Positions 7,494 to 14,631 of a stretch of DNA of 42,909 nucleotides are shown here, piece by piece. Position 1 is the stretch's first letter. Each line of letters opens with the position of its first letter. The position numbers were made by a program, and so were the translations under genes. Origin of the DNA: an uncultured Oscillospiraceae bacterium (lineage in GTDB: Bacteria > Bacillota > Clostridia > Oscillospirales > Oscillospiraceae). The stretch lies in the NCBI GenBank assembly GCA_900757655.1, contig CAAEOT010000012.1, positions 1 to 42,909 on the forward strand. The letters run 5' to 3'. A model generated the notes under the pieces. The model worked only from the letters and a program-made list of their open reading frames with translations. It was not told where the DNA came from and ran no database searches.

Positions 7494-8666
7494 TTAGGCA
7501 GCCTTGGTCTTGTCGGGGACGAGTTTGTGCGCGATCACGCACAGAAGCATTGTGGCGGCCATGTCGGGCAGCGTGTTGCCGACCGGAATGTCCACGGTCA
7601 TGAGCACGCGGTAGAGCACGAAGCCCAGCACCCAGACGACGGCGTTGCACACATCGAGCCTGCCGCTCGCGCCGCCGCGCCGGAGCAGGAAGAAGTCCGT
7701 GATCTGGATGGCGATCATCGGTGCGAACACCGAGCCGATCAGGTACAGGAAGTTCGTGATGTCGTCCATCGGGAAGCAGATGGCGCAGATCGTGCCGATA
7801 ACGGTCACGATGAGCGCGGCATATTTGCCGTTGATCTTCTTCGACAGGGACTCGGCGGAGATGCCGGCACTGTACGCATCGAGGAACGTCGTCGTGACGG
7901 TCGAGAGGATGAGGATGAGCAGCGCGGCCACGCCGAGACCGGCCTTGACCATAATGAGCGCGATGTCGCCCTCACCGGTGAAGATGGCGGCACCCATGCC
8001 GATGACGTACATCCAGCAGCTCACGACGCCGTAGGTCAGCGTGCTCGAGAGCGTGGCGGCGAAGGGCTTTTCAGCCTCACGCGTGTAGTCGGAGATGAGC
8101 GGCAGCCACGACAGCGGCATGGCCACGGCGAGCTCGACTGCTGCGCCGAAGCTCAGGCTGTCGTCCGGCACCGTGACGGGTGTGCCGCCGCGGAATACCA
8201 CCACGCACAGCACGATCGAGAGGATGAACAGCGCGGCCATGGCGATCTTGTTGACCCAGCCGAGGTTCTTGATGCCGACGGCGATCCACACGACGATGAG
8301 CCCGCCGATGACGAGGCACCACACCCACTTGCCAATGCCGAGCACGGTGTTCGTCGCGAGCGCGCCGTCATAGATCATGATGGCCGTCCAGCCGACGAGC
8401 TGCAGCACGTTGAGCGCGGCGAAAAACAGGCAGCCGATGCGGCCGAAGCTCAGCTCGACCGTACCCATGGCGCTGCGGCCGGTGCGGCCGCCGATGAGAC
8501 CCGCGAAGAAGAACATCGCGCAGCCGATGACGTGGCCGACGAGGATGGCGAGCAGGCCCTTCGTGAAGCCGAGGGGCGCAAAGTACGTGCCCGTGAGGAT
8601 CTCCGCGATGGACACGGCCGCGCCGAACCAGATGAGGCTGTTTTGAAATGCAGATGTTTTTTTCAT
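7494..8666 (-). CDS. cytX: CytX-type hydroxymethylpyrimidine permease (NCS1 family)
   Basis: 390 residues, almost entirely membrane helices (about 12), beginning MKKTSAFQNSLIWFGAAVSIAEILTG, which matches the N-terminus of NCS1 purine/cytosine permeases. PLSWLPLISDYTR in the middle is a family motif. It starts 2 bases after the thiD stop codon and is the last gene of a riboswitch-controlled thiamine operon. In Firmicutes this context identifies CytX, the proposed importer of the thiamine precursor 4-amino-5-hydroxymethyl-2-methylpyrimidine (HMP). HMP would be phosphorylated by the neighbouring ThiD. Confidence 0.85.
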   Translation of the reverse strand: MKKTSAFQNSLIWFGAAVSIAEILTGTYFAPLGFTKGLLAILVGHVIGCAMFFFAGLIGGRTGRSAMGTVELSFGRIGCLFFAALNVLQLVGWTAIMIYDGALATNTVLGIGKWVWCLVIGGLIVVWIAVGIKNLGWVNKIAMAALFILSIVLCVVVFRGGTPVTVPDDSLSFGAAVELAVAMPLSWLPLISDYTREAEKPFAATLSSTLTYGVVSCWMYVIGMGAAIFTGEGDIALIMVKAGLGVAALLILILSTVTTTFLDAYSAGISAESLSKKINGKYAALIVTVIGTICAICFPMDDITNFLYLIGSVFAPMIAIQITDFFLLRRGGASGRLDVCNAVVWVLGFVLYRVLMTVDIPVGNTLPDMAATMLLCVIAHKLVPDKTKAA

Positions 8667-8668
8667 GC

Positions 8669-9472
8669 TCAGGCCTCCTGCCGGTATTCCGGCTTCAGGT
8701 CGAACGCATGGTCCATCGGGCCGGAGCCGGTGCCGAGGTCGAGCATGGCGGCCAGTGCGCCGGAGAGGTAGTCCTTCGCGCGTCGGACGGCCGTGTCGAG
8801 ATCATAGCCCTTGGCGAGGTTGGCCGCGATGGCGCTCGAGAGTGTGCAGCCGGTGCCGTGGGTGTTGGGGTTGTCGATGCGCTTGCCGTTGAACCACTCG
8901 TAGCCGCCGTTGCGGTACAGGAGGTCGTTGGCATCGTTGAGCCGGTGCCCGCCCTTGCACAGGACGGCGCATCCGTAGCGCTCACTGATGGCTTTCCCGG
9001 CGGCGATCATGTCATCGGGAGAGGCGATGGTCAGGCCAGAGAGCACTTCCGCCTCCGGGATGTTGGGCGTGAGCACGGTGGCAAGCGGCAGCAGCCGCGC
9101 CTCGAGCGTGGCGATGGCGTCCTCGGAGATGAGCCGTGCGCCGCTCGTGGCGACCATCACGGGGTCGACGACGATGTTCGTCGCTGCGTAGTGCTGCAGC
9201 CGCTCGGCAATGACCTCGATAAGGCCGGAGGACGCGACCATGCCGATCTTCACCGCGTCAGGCCGGATGTCGGTAAAGACGCTGTCGATCTGCTGACCGA
9301 GAAATGCCGGGCTCACTTCAAAAATACCCTGTACGCCGGTCGTGTTCTGGGCGGTCAGCGCCGTGATCGCACTCATGGCAAATACGCCATTCATGGTCAT
9401 GGCTTTCAGATCGGCCTGAATACCGGCGCCTCCGCTGGAATCGCTTCCGGCGATCGTTAATGCTGTTTTCAT
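8669..9472 (-). CDS. thiD: Hydroxymethylpyrimidine/phosphomethylpyrimidine kinase
   Basis: 267 residues. The ATG at 9472 is preceded by AAGGAG; the open frame begins slightly earlier (MMLKRRQN) but without a ribosome binding site. Family motifs: AGSDSSGGAGIQADLK at the N-terminus, VDPVMVATSG, CKGGH and HGTGCTLSSAIAA, the anion hole with its catalytic region. ThiD phosphorylates HMP twice to HMP-PP in the cytoplasm. It is separated from thiE by 99 bases containing a short hairpin and followed by cytX after 2 bases. Confidence 0.93.
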   Translation of the reverse strand: MKTALTIAGSDSSGGAGIQADLKAMTMNGVFAMSAITALTAQNTTGVQGIFEVSPAFLGQQIDSVFTDIRPDAVKIGMVASSGLIEVIAERLQHYAATNIVVDPVMVATSGARLISEDAIATLEARLLPLATVLTPNIPEAEVLSGLTIASPDDMIAAGKAISERYGCAVLCKGGHRLNDANDLLYRNGGYEWFNGKRIDNPNTHGTGCTLSSAIAANLAKGYDLDTAVRRAKDYLSGALAAMLDLGTGSGPMDHAFDLKPEYRQEA

Positions 9473-9551
9473 ATTCTGTCTCCTTTTCAGCATCAATTTT
9501 GTTGAGCGACAGAAAGTGGTGCCCCCGATCTGCCGCTGTTTGTATGTTTGT

Positions 9552-9567
9552 CTGCGCCCGCGCGCAG
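9552..9567 (-). promoter_or_regulatory. Small intercistronic hairpin between thiE and thiD
   Basis: CTGCGC/GCGCAG arms (9552-9557 and 9562-9567) with a 4-base loop, directly after the thiE stop. No T-run follows on the minus strand, so RNA stability or processing is more likely than termination. The rest of the 99-base gap shows no further element. Confidence 0.35.
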
Positions 9568-9571
9568 GGGG

Positions 9572-10213
9572 TTACAGGTTCAGCGCCGCGCGCACGGCGG
9601 ACTTCAGCTCCCGCGTGGCGGTGGGAATGTCCGGCTGCGCGAAAATTGCGCTCACGACGGCCACGCCGACGATGCCGCTGCCGGCGAGCTTGGCAACATT
9701 GTCTTTCGTGATGCCGCCGATGGCGATGACCGGGATGGATACTGCCGCACAGATCTCGCGCAGGGTATCATAGCTCACGGCGTTGGCATCGGCCTTCGTC
9801 CCGGTCGGGAACACGGCGCCCACGCCGAGATAGTCCGCGCCATTGCGCTCTGCCAGCAGCGCGTCTTCCACCGTCTGGGCCGACACGCCGAGGATCTTGT
9901 CCGGGCCGATCAGTTCGCGCACTTTGCCGGCCGCCATGTCGCTCTGGCCGACGTGCACGCCGTCGGCGTCCGTCTCCATGGCAAGCGCCACGTTGTCATC
10001 GAGCACGAACGGCACGCCGTACTGTTTACACAGCGCCTTGAGCGCAATGGCTTCTTCTTTGAAATGTGCCTCGTCGAGTTCCTTCTCGCGCAGCTGCAAA
10101 AACGTTGCGCCGCCCTGCAGTGCCTGCTCGGCCTGCGCATAGAGCGTCTGGCCGTGCAGCCATGAGCGGTCGGTCACTGCATAGAGCAGCAGGGAAGCAT
10201 TATCGCAGTTCAT
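9572..10213 (-). CDS. thiE: Thiamine-phosphate synthase
   Basis: 213 residues, normal ThiE length. Signature pieces: LYAVTDRSW at the N-terminus, GGATFLQLREKELDE, VPFVLDDNVALAM, ADGVHVGQSD, YLGVGAVFPTGTKA and VIAIGGITKDNV. It joins HMP-PP and hydroxyethylthiazole phosphate to thiamine phosphate in a TIM barrel. Its start overlaps the thiM stop by 14 bases, so the two are coupled; ThiM supplies the thiazole phosphate and ThiD the pyrimidine. Confidence 0.95.
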   Translation of the reverse strand: MNCDNASLLLYAVTDRSWLHGQTLYAQAEQALQGGATFLQLREKELDEAHFKEEAIALKALCKQYGVPFVLDDNVALAMETDADGVHVGQSDMAAGKVRELIGPDKILGVSAQTVEDALLAERNGADYLGVGAVFPTGTKADANAVSYDTLREICAAVSIPVIAIGGITKDNVAKLAGSGIVGVAVVSAIFAQPDIPTATRELKSAVRAALNL

Positions 10214-11030
10214 ATTTGGCTCCTTCCTCCAGCGCGTCGCCGGTCATGTTGAAGATCGCATCAATGATACGGTCGCGGTAGGTGCTGTTGCCGTCACCGG
10301 GCTGCATATTCGCCCAGCCGATCTCGCCCGCGAGCCCCATCATACATACGGCGGCAGCCGCGGCGTCGAGCTTGCGGTCGGGATTTGCGACCAGAAACGC
10401 CGTCATCAGTGCCGAGAGCTGGCAGCCCGTGCCGGTGATGCGGCTCATCTCCGCGCGGCCGTTGCGGATGCACCAGCAGCGCTCGCCGTCGCTCACGAGG
10501 TCGATTGCACCGGTCACGGCGATGATGCAGCCGGTTTTCTGCGCGAAGGCCTTGACGAGCTGCACACCGTCATCGAGGTTTGCCTCCGTCACGGCGTCGA
10601 CCGCGTCGGCGTCCACGCCCTTGGTGCTGCCGCTGCCGGTGCAGAGCGTCTTGATTTCGGAGATGTTGCCGCGCACGGCGTCAAAGCGCACCTCCTGCAT
10701 GAGCCGGTTGGCCGTGTCGGTGCGCAGGCGGCTCGCGCCCGCGCCCACGGGGTCGAGCAGGACAATGTGGCCGAGCGCGTTTGCCTTCTTCCCGGCGAGG
10801 AACATCGACGGGATGGTGTTTTTGTTGAGCGTGCCGATGTTGATGTTCAGCCCGCCGCAGATGCTTGTGATGTCCTCGACGTCGTCGGCATCGTCGGACA
10901 TGATCGGCGAGCCGCCGGCCGCCAGCAGGACGTTCGCCACGTCGTTGACGGTGACGTAATTCGTGATGTTGTGCACGAGCGGTGATTTCGCGCGCACGTT
11001 CTCGAGCATGGTCTTGAGCACTTGCTCCAT
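10200..11030 (-). CDS. thiM: Hydroxyethylthiazole kinase
   Basis: 276 residues from an ATG at 11030 with AAGGAG 8 bases upstream. Motifs: SPLVHNITNYVTVNDVANVLLA (substrate site), LLDPVGAGASRLR, RGNISEI and GTGCQLSA with the conserved Cys of the catalytic region. It phosphorylates 4-methyl-5-(2-hydroxyethyl)thiazole for ThiE. It is the first gene after the TPP riboswitch. The operon contains only salvage genes (no thiC, thiG, thiS or thiF), so this locus imports and rebuilds thiamine from precursors. Confidence 0.95.
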   Translation of the reverse strand: MEQVLKTMLENVRAKSPLVHNITNYVTVNDVANVLLAAGGSPIMSDDADDVEDITSICGGLNINIGTLNKNTIPSMFLAGKKANALGHIVLLDPVGAGASRLRTDTANRLMQEVRFDAVRGNISEIKTLCTGSGSTKGVDADAVDAVTEANLDDGVQLVKAFAQKTGCIIAVTGAIDLVSDGERCWCIRNGRAEMSRITGTGCQLSALMTAFLVANPDRKLDAAAAAVCMMGLAGEIGWANMQPGDGNSTYRDRIIDAIFNMTGDALEEGAKYELR

Positions 11031-11066
11031 AGGAATGACTCCTTTCTTCTGCGGAAATGTCTGCAT

Positions 11067-11101
11067 GAAAAAACAGCGGCGCCCGTAAAGAGTGCTGCTG
11101 T
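11067..11101 (-). terminator. Riboswitch expression-platform terminator
   Basis: On the minus strand ACAGCAGC (11094-11101) pairs with GCCGCTGT (11073-11080) with one mismatch, and six T residues follow (11068-11073). It lies between the TPP aptamer and thiM, so TPP binding should cause premature termination. Confidence 0.8.
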
Positions 11102-11111
11102 TGTGGTCCGG

Positions 11112-11203
11112 CAGTATGAATCCCTACGTTGGCATTGTCCAAATCAGGTGTGCGGGTCTAAGCGGATGCTTACTCTCAGCCAAAGCGGCTCCCCGTGTTT
11201 GTC
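11112..11203 (-). promoter_or_regulatory. TPP riboswitch (THI element)
   Basis: On the minus strand the conserved words of the TPP aptamer appear in order: ACGGGGAGC (from about 11196), GGCTGAGAGTAAGC, GACCCGCACACCTGAT, TTGGACAATGCCAACG and TAGGGA (ending about 11120). CUGAGA binds the pyrimidine and ACCUGAUnnGGAUAAUGCCA the pyrophosphate side. It is followed by an intrinsic terminator and then thiM, so it is an 'off' switch for thiM-thiE-thiD-cytX. Confidence 0.96.
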
Positions 11204-11210
11204 ACACTTT

Positions 11211-11239
11211 ATGATAAAACGAAACCGCCTGCTTGTCAA
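11211..11239 (-). promoter_or_regulatory. Promoter of the thiamine operon
   Basis: On the minus strand TTGACA (11234-11239) and TATCAT (11211-11216) have a 17-base spacer. Transcription would start just before the riboswitch aptamer. Confidence 0.8.
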
Positions 11240-11299
11240 GGCGGAAAGTGCCGGGAGACCGGGATTTTTCCGCAATCGGCCGGAACAGTTGAATTTTGG

Positions 11300-11328
11300 T
11301 TGCAATCCGGGCACGTACATGATACAGT
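11300..11328 (+). promoter_or_regulatory. Possible promoter of the metallophosphoesterase gene
   Basis: TTGCAA (11300-11305) and TACAGT (11323-11328) with a 17-base spacer give a leader of about 135 bases. Confidence 0.45.
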
Positions 11329-11414
11329 GGCATTACCCGCGGCGGCCGGAACGGTACGGTTTCTTTTTTACCGAAACCGGCTTGCAGATTTTACACGGGT
11401 TTGAAAGAATACAG

Positions 11415-11437
11415 TTGCACGGCAGCGGGCCGTGCAA
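11415..11437 (+). repeat. Perfect inverted repeat in the 5' leader
   Basis: TTGCACGGC (11415-11423) and its exact complement (11429-11437) around AGCGG, 32 bases before the start codon. It could be an RNA hairpin or a regulator site. Otherwise 11240-11458 shows nothing beyond the candidate promoter. Confidence 0.45.
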
Positions 11438-11469
11438 TGTTGTAGGAGTCTAAAAAACAGGAGGAAGAA

Positions 11470-14235
11470 ATGAAAACCAGAATGCACAATGGAAGCAGAC
11501 TGCTGTCGCTGCTGCTGGCGGTAGTCCTTGCCTTCACACTGACGGTTCCGGCTCTTGCGGCGGACAAGCCGCAGGACATGAACCTGAGGATCGCCGTCAT
11601 GTCCGACCTGCACTATTTCTCGCCGGATATGATTGCAGACACGGCGGACTTTGAGCACGCGCTCAACAGCGACCGCAAGCTGCTCAAGGAGAGCTCCGCA
11701 ATCCTGCACGAAAAGTTTGAGCAAGTTCGCGCGGACAAGCCCGACATCCTTCTCGTGTCCGGCGACCTGACCAAGGACGGCGAGCAGGAGTGCCACGCGG
11801 CGCTGGCAAAGCAGCTGCAGCAGCTGCAGCAGGATATTCCGGGGCTGAAGATCTATGTCATCAACGGCAACCATGACATCCGTAATTACAATGCCAAGAA
11901 CTTCAACACCGCCGACGGCAAGGCCGTGCGCGCCACGCGCACGGAGCCGGAGGACTTCAAGCAGATTTATGACTTTGTTTACTCCGACCCGACCGTCATC
12001 GCGACCTTCACTCCGGCCGAAGGCAACAAGGCCGGCGGTCTGTCCTATGTTGCACGACCGGTCGAGGGGCTGACCATTATCGCCATGGATACCTGCCGCT
12101 ACAGCTCGGACAACACCTCCAACGGCGACGATGAGCATGAGACGAGCGGTGCCATCAGCGCCGATCTCGAAAAGTGGGTCATCGAGCAGACCGCCGCCGC
12201 CAAGGCGCGCGGCGACCTCGTCATCGGTCTGGAGCACCACGGTCTGGTGCCGCACTTCGATGTCGAGCCCACCATCCTGCCCATGTACCTCGTCAACGGC
12301 TATGAGCGCATCGCGCAGGAGTATGCCGACGCCGGCATGAGCGCCGTCTTCACAGGCCATATGCATGCGGTCGACATCGCTGCCATGACCACAAAGGCCG
12401 GCAACACCTTCTATGACATCGAAACCGGCTCTGCGCTGACGTATCCGTGCCCGATCCGCTTTGTCGACCTGCGCCGCAGCACCGTCGGCGGTGAGACGAG
12501 CACCTACATGAGCGTGAGCACCAAGACGCATGCCGGCCCCATCAATTACACAGATCCCGCCACGGGTACTGCGCATGTGATCGATGACCTGACCGAGTAT
12601 GCCCGGGAATTCGGCTTCTCGACCGATATGCTCAAGACGGTCGCGGGCGACTTCGTCAAGTCCTTCTTCGGCAAGTATCTGCCGAATGACACCTGGCCGG
12701 TCACGAAGATCGTGGCGAACATCGACCAGATCATTGACGATGTGGCCGCCGTTCCGATCGCGGACGGCAAGGACCTGCTCGACTTTGCCAACTGGATCTA
12801 TCAGTGCAACCTCGCCGGTGAGGACGACGGCAATTATCCCGCTTGGGTGCAGTCCGGCGTCGACCAGCTCAAGAGCGGCGCACTGCTCGATCAGGTGCTC
12901 GACATCGTTGCCAGAGACGCGTTCGGCCGCGGCAGCGTGCTGTTCACGAAGTTCCAGGGCCTGTTCACCAAATATCTCAAGAGCCAGCTCAACGACCTGC
13001 TCGTGAAGATCGTCGTCTCCATGAGCGTGGACAACAACTGCCCCGACGACAATGACAAGACCATCCTGCTCGAGGGCAGCAGTGCGCAGGTGCGCCTCCT
13101 GCCGGTCACCGGCAGCAGCGCCGCCGTTACGCAGGCGTACGTACAGGGCAGCACCGCGACGGTGTTCCTCACCAGCCGCCAGCTCCGCACGGCCACGGAC
13201 GCCCAGTCCGGTGCGACCGTGACGGTCAACGCCACAGATCCCGCGGCCGACACGGTCATCCTGGCCGGCCGCTCGATCGCCAATGCGCGCAATGCAGGCG
13301 TTGAGGCCCTGCAGGTGCAATTCGCAGCCGGCACCGTTACGCTGGATAGCGACGCGCTCGCGGCGCTTGACCTGCACAAGGACATTGCCGTCTCGCTCAC
13401 GGGGGCGTCTGTCAACGCTGCGCAGCAGCGTGCCCTCGGCACGCAGGCGAGCAGCGCCGTGCTTGCCAATGCTTCCGTTCTGGTTGACGGCGCGGCGGCG
13501 AGCTATCCCGCCGGCAGCGTGCGCGCCGGTATTCCCGTGCGCGCAGCGGACGACCTGACCGCGTGGAGCCTCGCCGAGAACGGCACCATCTCCGCCGTCG
13601 GCGGTGCGTGGGATGCCGATCGGCAGACCTATACCTTTGATGTCGTCTCCGGCGTGACGGCCATCGCGCGCTTCCCGTTCACGGATGTGCCCGCCGGCAG
13701 CTGGTATTACGGCGCGGCGGCCTATGCCTACAACAACGGTCTCTTTGCCGGAACGACCGCCACGACCTTTGCCCCGGATATGACCATGACGCGCGCTATG
13801 CTCGTGTCTGTGCTGTGGCGCCTCGCGGGCGAGCCCGCGCCGAAGGGCACCAACACGTTTGATGATGTGCCGAACGGCGCGTGGTACACCGACGCTGTCA
13901 CCTGGGCGGCAGAAAACGGCGTGGTCGCCGGTATCGGCAATGGCCGCTTCGATCCTGACGGCTCCGTCACGCGCGAGCAGACGGCCGTCATCCTCTTCAA
14001 CTACGCGCAGAGCAAGGGCTATGACGTCAGCGCGCGCGCTGACCTCTCGGTGTTCCCGGATGCCGGCAGCGTGTCCGGCTGGGCGCAGGATGCGCTCGCG
14101 TGGGCCAATGCATCCGGCCTCATCAGCGGCGCGGTGCGCGGCACGCAGACGATCCTCGACCCCCAGGGCAGCGCTTCCCGCGCCCAGGTCGCCATGATCC
14201 TCATGGGTTACGTCGAGCACGTGGTCAACGCTTGA
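11470..14235 (+). CDS. Secreted metallophosphoesterase with three SLH domains
   Basis: 921 residues with an AGGAGG site. A signal peptide (residues 1-30) ends in PALA, with cleavage before ADKP. A calcineurin-like phosphoesterase domain follows (about 38-330), with metal-binding motifs MSDLHYF (Asp46, His48), SGDLTKDG (Asp99), NGNHD (Asn134, His135) and GHMH. Next is a helical linker region (about 370-510), then an Ala/Thr/Val-rich beta-type region (about 520-730) that I do not recognise. Three S-layer homology repeats (about 735-793, 796-855 and 862-917), each starting F-x-D-V/A and containing W-Y/A, anchor the protein to the cell wall. Likely a surface phosphatase or phosphodiesterase; the substrate is unknown. 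It is a single-gene unit ended at 14274. Confidence 0.88.
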   Translation: MKTRMHNGSRLLSLLLAVVLAFTLTVPALAADKPQDMNLRIAVMSDLHYFSPDMIADTADFEHALNSDRKLLKESSAILHEKFEQVRADKPDILLVSGDLTKDGEQECHAALAKQLQQLQQDIPGLKIYVINGNHDIRNYNAKNFNTADGKAVRATRTEPEDFKQIYDFVYSDPTVIATFTPAEGNKAGGLSYVARPVEGLTIIAMDTCRYSSDNTSNGDDEHETSGAISADLEKWVIEQTAAAKARGDLVIGLEHHGLVPHFDVEPTILPMYLVNGYERIAQEYADAGMSAVFTGHMHAVDIAAMTTKAGNTFYDIETGSALTYPCPIRFVDLRRSTVGGETSTYMSVSTKTHAGPINYTDPATGTAHVIDDLTEYAREFGFSTDMLKTVAGDFVKSFFGKYLPNDTWPVTKIVANIDQIIDDVAAVPIADGKDLLDFANWIYQCNLAGEDDGNYPAWVQSGVDQLKSGALLDQVLDIVARDAFGRGSVLFTKFQGLFTKYLKSQLNDLLVKIVVSMSVDNNCPDDNDKTILLEGSSAQVRLLPVTGSSAAVTQAYVQGSTATVFLTSRQLRTATDAQSGATVTVNATDPAADTVILAGRSIANARNAGVEALQVQFAAGTVTLDSDALAALDLHKDIAVSLTGASVNAAQQRALGTQASSAVLANASVLVDGAAASYPAGSVRAGIPVRAADDLTAWSLAENGTISAVGGAWDADRQTYTFDVVSGVTAIARFPFTDVPAGSWYYGAAAYAYNNGLFAGTTATTFAPDMTMTRAMLVSVLWRLAGEPAPKGTNTFDDVPNGAWYTDAVTWAAENGVVAGIGNGRFDPDGSVTREQTAVILFNYAQSKGYDVSARADLSVFPDAGSVSGWAQDALAWANASGLISGAVRGTQTILDPQGSASRAQVAMILMGYVEHVVNA

Positions 14236-14273
14236 TCCTCTTTTTCATATATCCCCGGCACAGCAATTTCTCA

Positions 14274-14308
14274 GCGGGGGCGGCATTAGCCGCCCCCGCA
14301 CACTTTTT
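14274..14308 (+). terminator. Terminator after the metallophosphoesterase gene
   Basis: Perfect 11-bp GC stem (14274-14284 with 14289-14299), loop ATTA, then ACACTTTTT. The stretch 14309-14375 contains nothing else that I can name. Confidence 0.88.
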
Positions 14309-14375
14309 GGCTGCATCTTGGACATCTGCCATACGCCGGAGCACAAAAAAATGCGGAATTTGTGAAAATTTGCGG

Positions 14376-14404
14376 TTGACATTTGTGCGCGAAGTTTTTA
14401 TACT
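14376..14404 (+). promoter_or_regulatory. Strong promoter of the aromatic amino acid operon
   Basis: TTGACA (14376-14381), 17 bases, TATACT (14399-14404), a near-consensus housekeeping promoter. It gives a leader of about 220 bases before aroF. Confidence 0.88.
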
Positions 14405-14443
14405 CGAACCATCAAGATTTTTCATCAGAATCGGAGCAATATC

Positions 14444-14497
14444 ATGAACCGTAACTATTATTTTGCATACGCTTATTACTTTACTATGACAATATAG
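14444..14497 (+). CDS. Tyr/Phe-rich attenuator leader peptide
   Basis: A 17-codon frame, MNRNYYFAYAYYFTMTI, starts at ATG 14444 with GGAG 7 bases upstream and ends at TAG 14495-14497. Seven of 17 residues are aromatic: Tyr at 5, 6, 9, 11 and 12 and Phe at 7 and 13. It lies in the leader of the DAHP synthase/prephenate operon, and its coding region is complementary to a downstream segment that can also form an antiterminator. This is the classic design of ribosome-mediated attenuation, as in the trp and pheA leaders of enterobacteria (established mechanism). Shortage of charged tRNA-Tyr or tRNA-Phe would stall the ribosome here. It is too short for ordinary gene finders. Confidence 0.85.
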   Translation: MNRNYYFAYAYYFTMTI

Positions 14498-14580
14498 TAA
14501 GGCTGATTTGTGATGCAAAAAATAGCTCGGATCCCGAGAATGTTTCATGCGGCACAGGTTGAGCCTGTGCCGCATTTTTC
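14461..14580 (+). promoter_or_regulatory. Transcription attenuator of the aro operon (alternative hairpins)
   Basis: Three mutually exclusive pairings can be drawn. 1:2 joins TTTTGCAT (14461-14468, inside the leader-peptide Tyr-Phe-Ala-Tyr codons) with ATGCAAAA (14513-14520). 2:3 joins TGTGATGCA (14509-14517) with TGCGGCACA (14548-14556), with one mismatch and one G-U: the antiterminator. 3:4 is a perfect 12-bp stem (14547-14558 with 14564-14575) followed by TTTTT: the intrinsic terminator. A ribosome stalled at Tyr/Phe codons covers segment 1, frees segment 2 and so prevents the terminator. A small CTCGG/CCGAG hairpin (14526-14538) lies between. There is no T-box sequence. Confidence 0.82.
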
Positions 14581-14631
14581 TTTTGAAAAGCAAAAACAAC
14601 AATTCAGATAAATACATCGGAGGTAATCATC

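Noticed and set aside
7455..8771. 438-residue plus-strand frame opposite cytX
   Set aside because: His/Asp/Glu-rich shadow of a membrane protein gene; it also runs across the terminator at 7440-7466.
9473..9571. Second riboswitch between thiE and thiD
   Set aside because: No THI-element words; only a 6-bp hairpin and the thiD ribosome binding site.
11368..14220. 950-residue open frame antisense to the metallophosphoesterase gene
   Set aside because: It has no ribosome binding site, an Arg/His/Asp-rich composition typical of antisense frames in GC-rich DNA and no recognisable domain. The plus-strand gene has a signal peptide and clear motifs.
14405..14631. T-box or other riboswitch in the aro leader
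   Set aside because: No AGGGTGGNACCGCG sequence or aptamer-like conserved words; the leader peptide and its alternative pairings explain the region.
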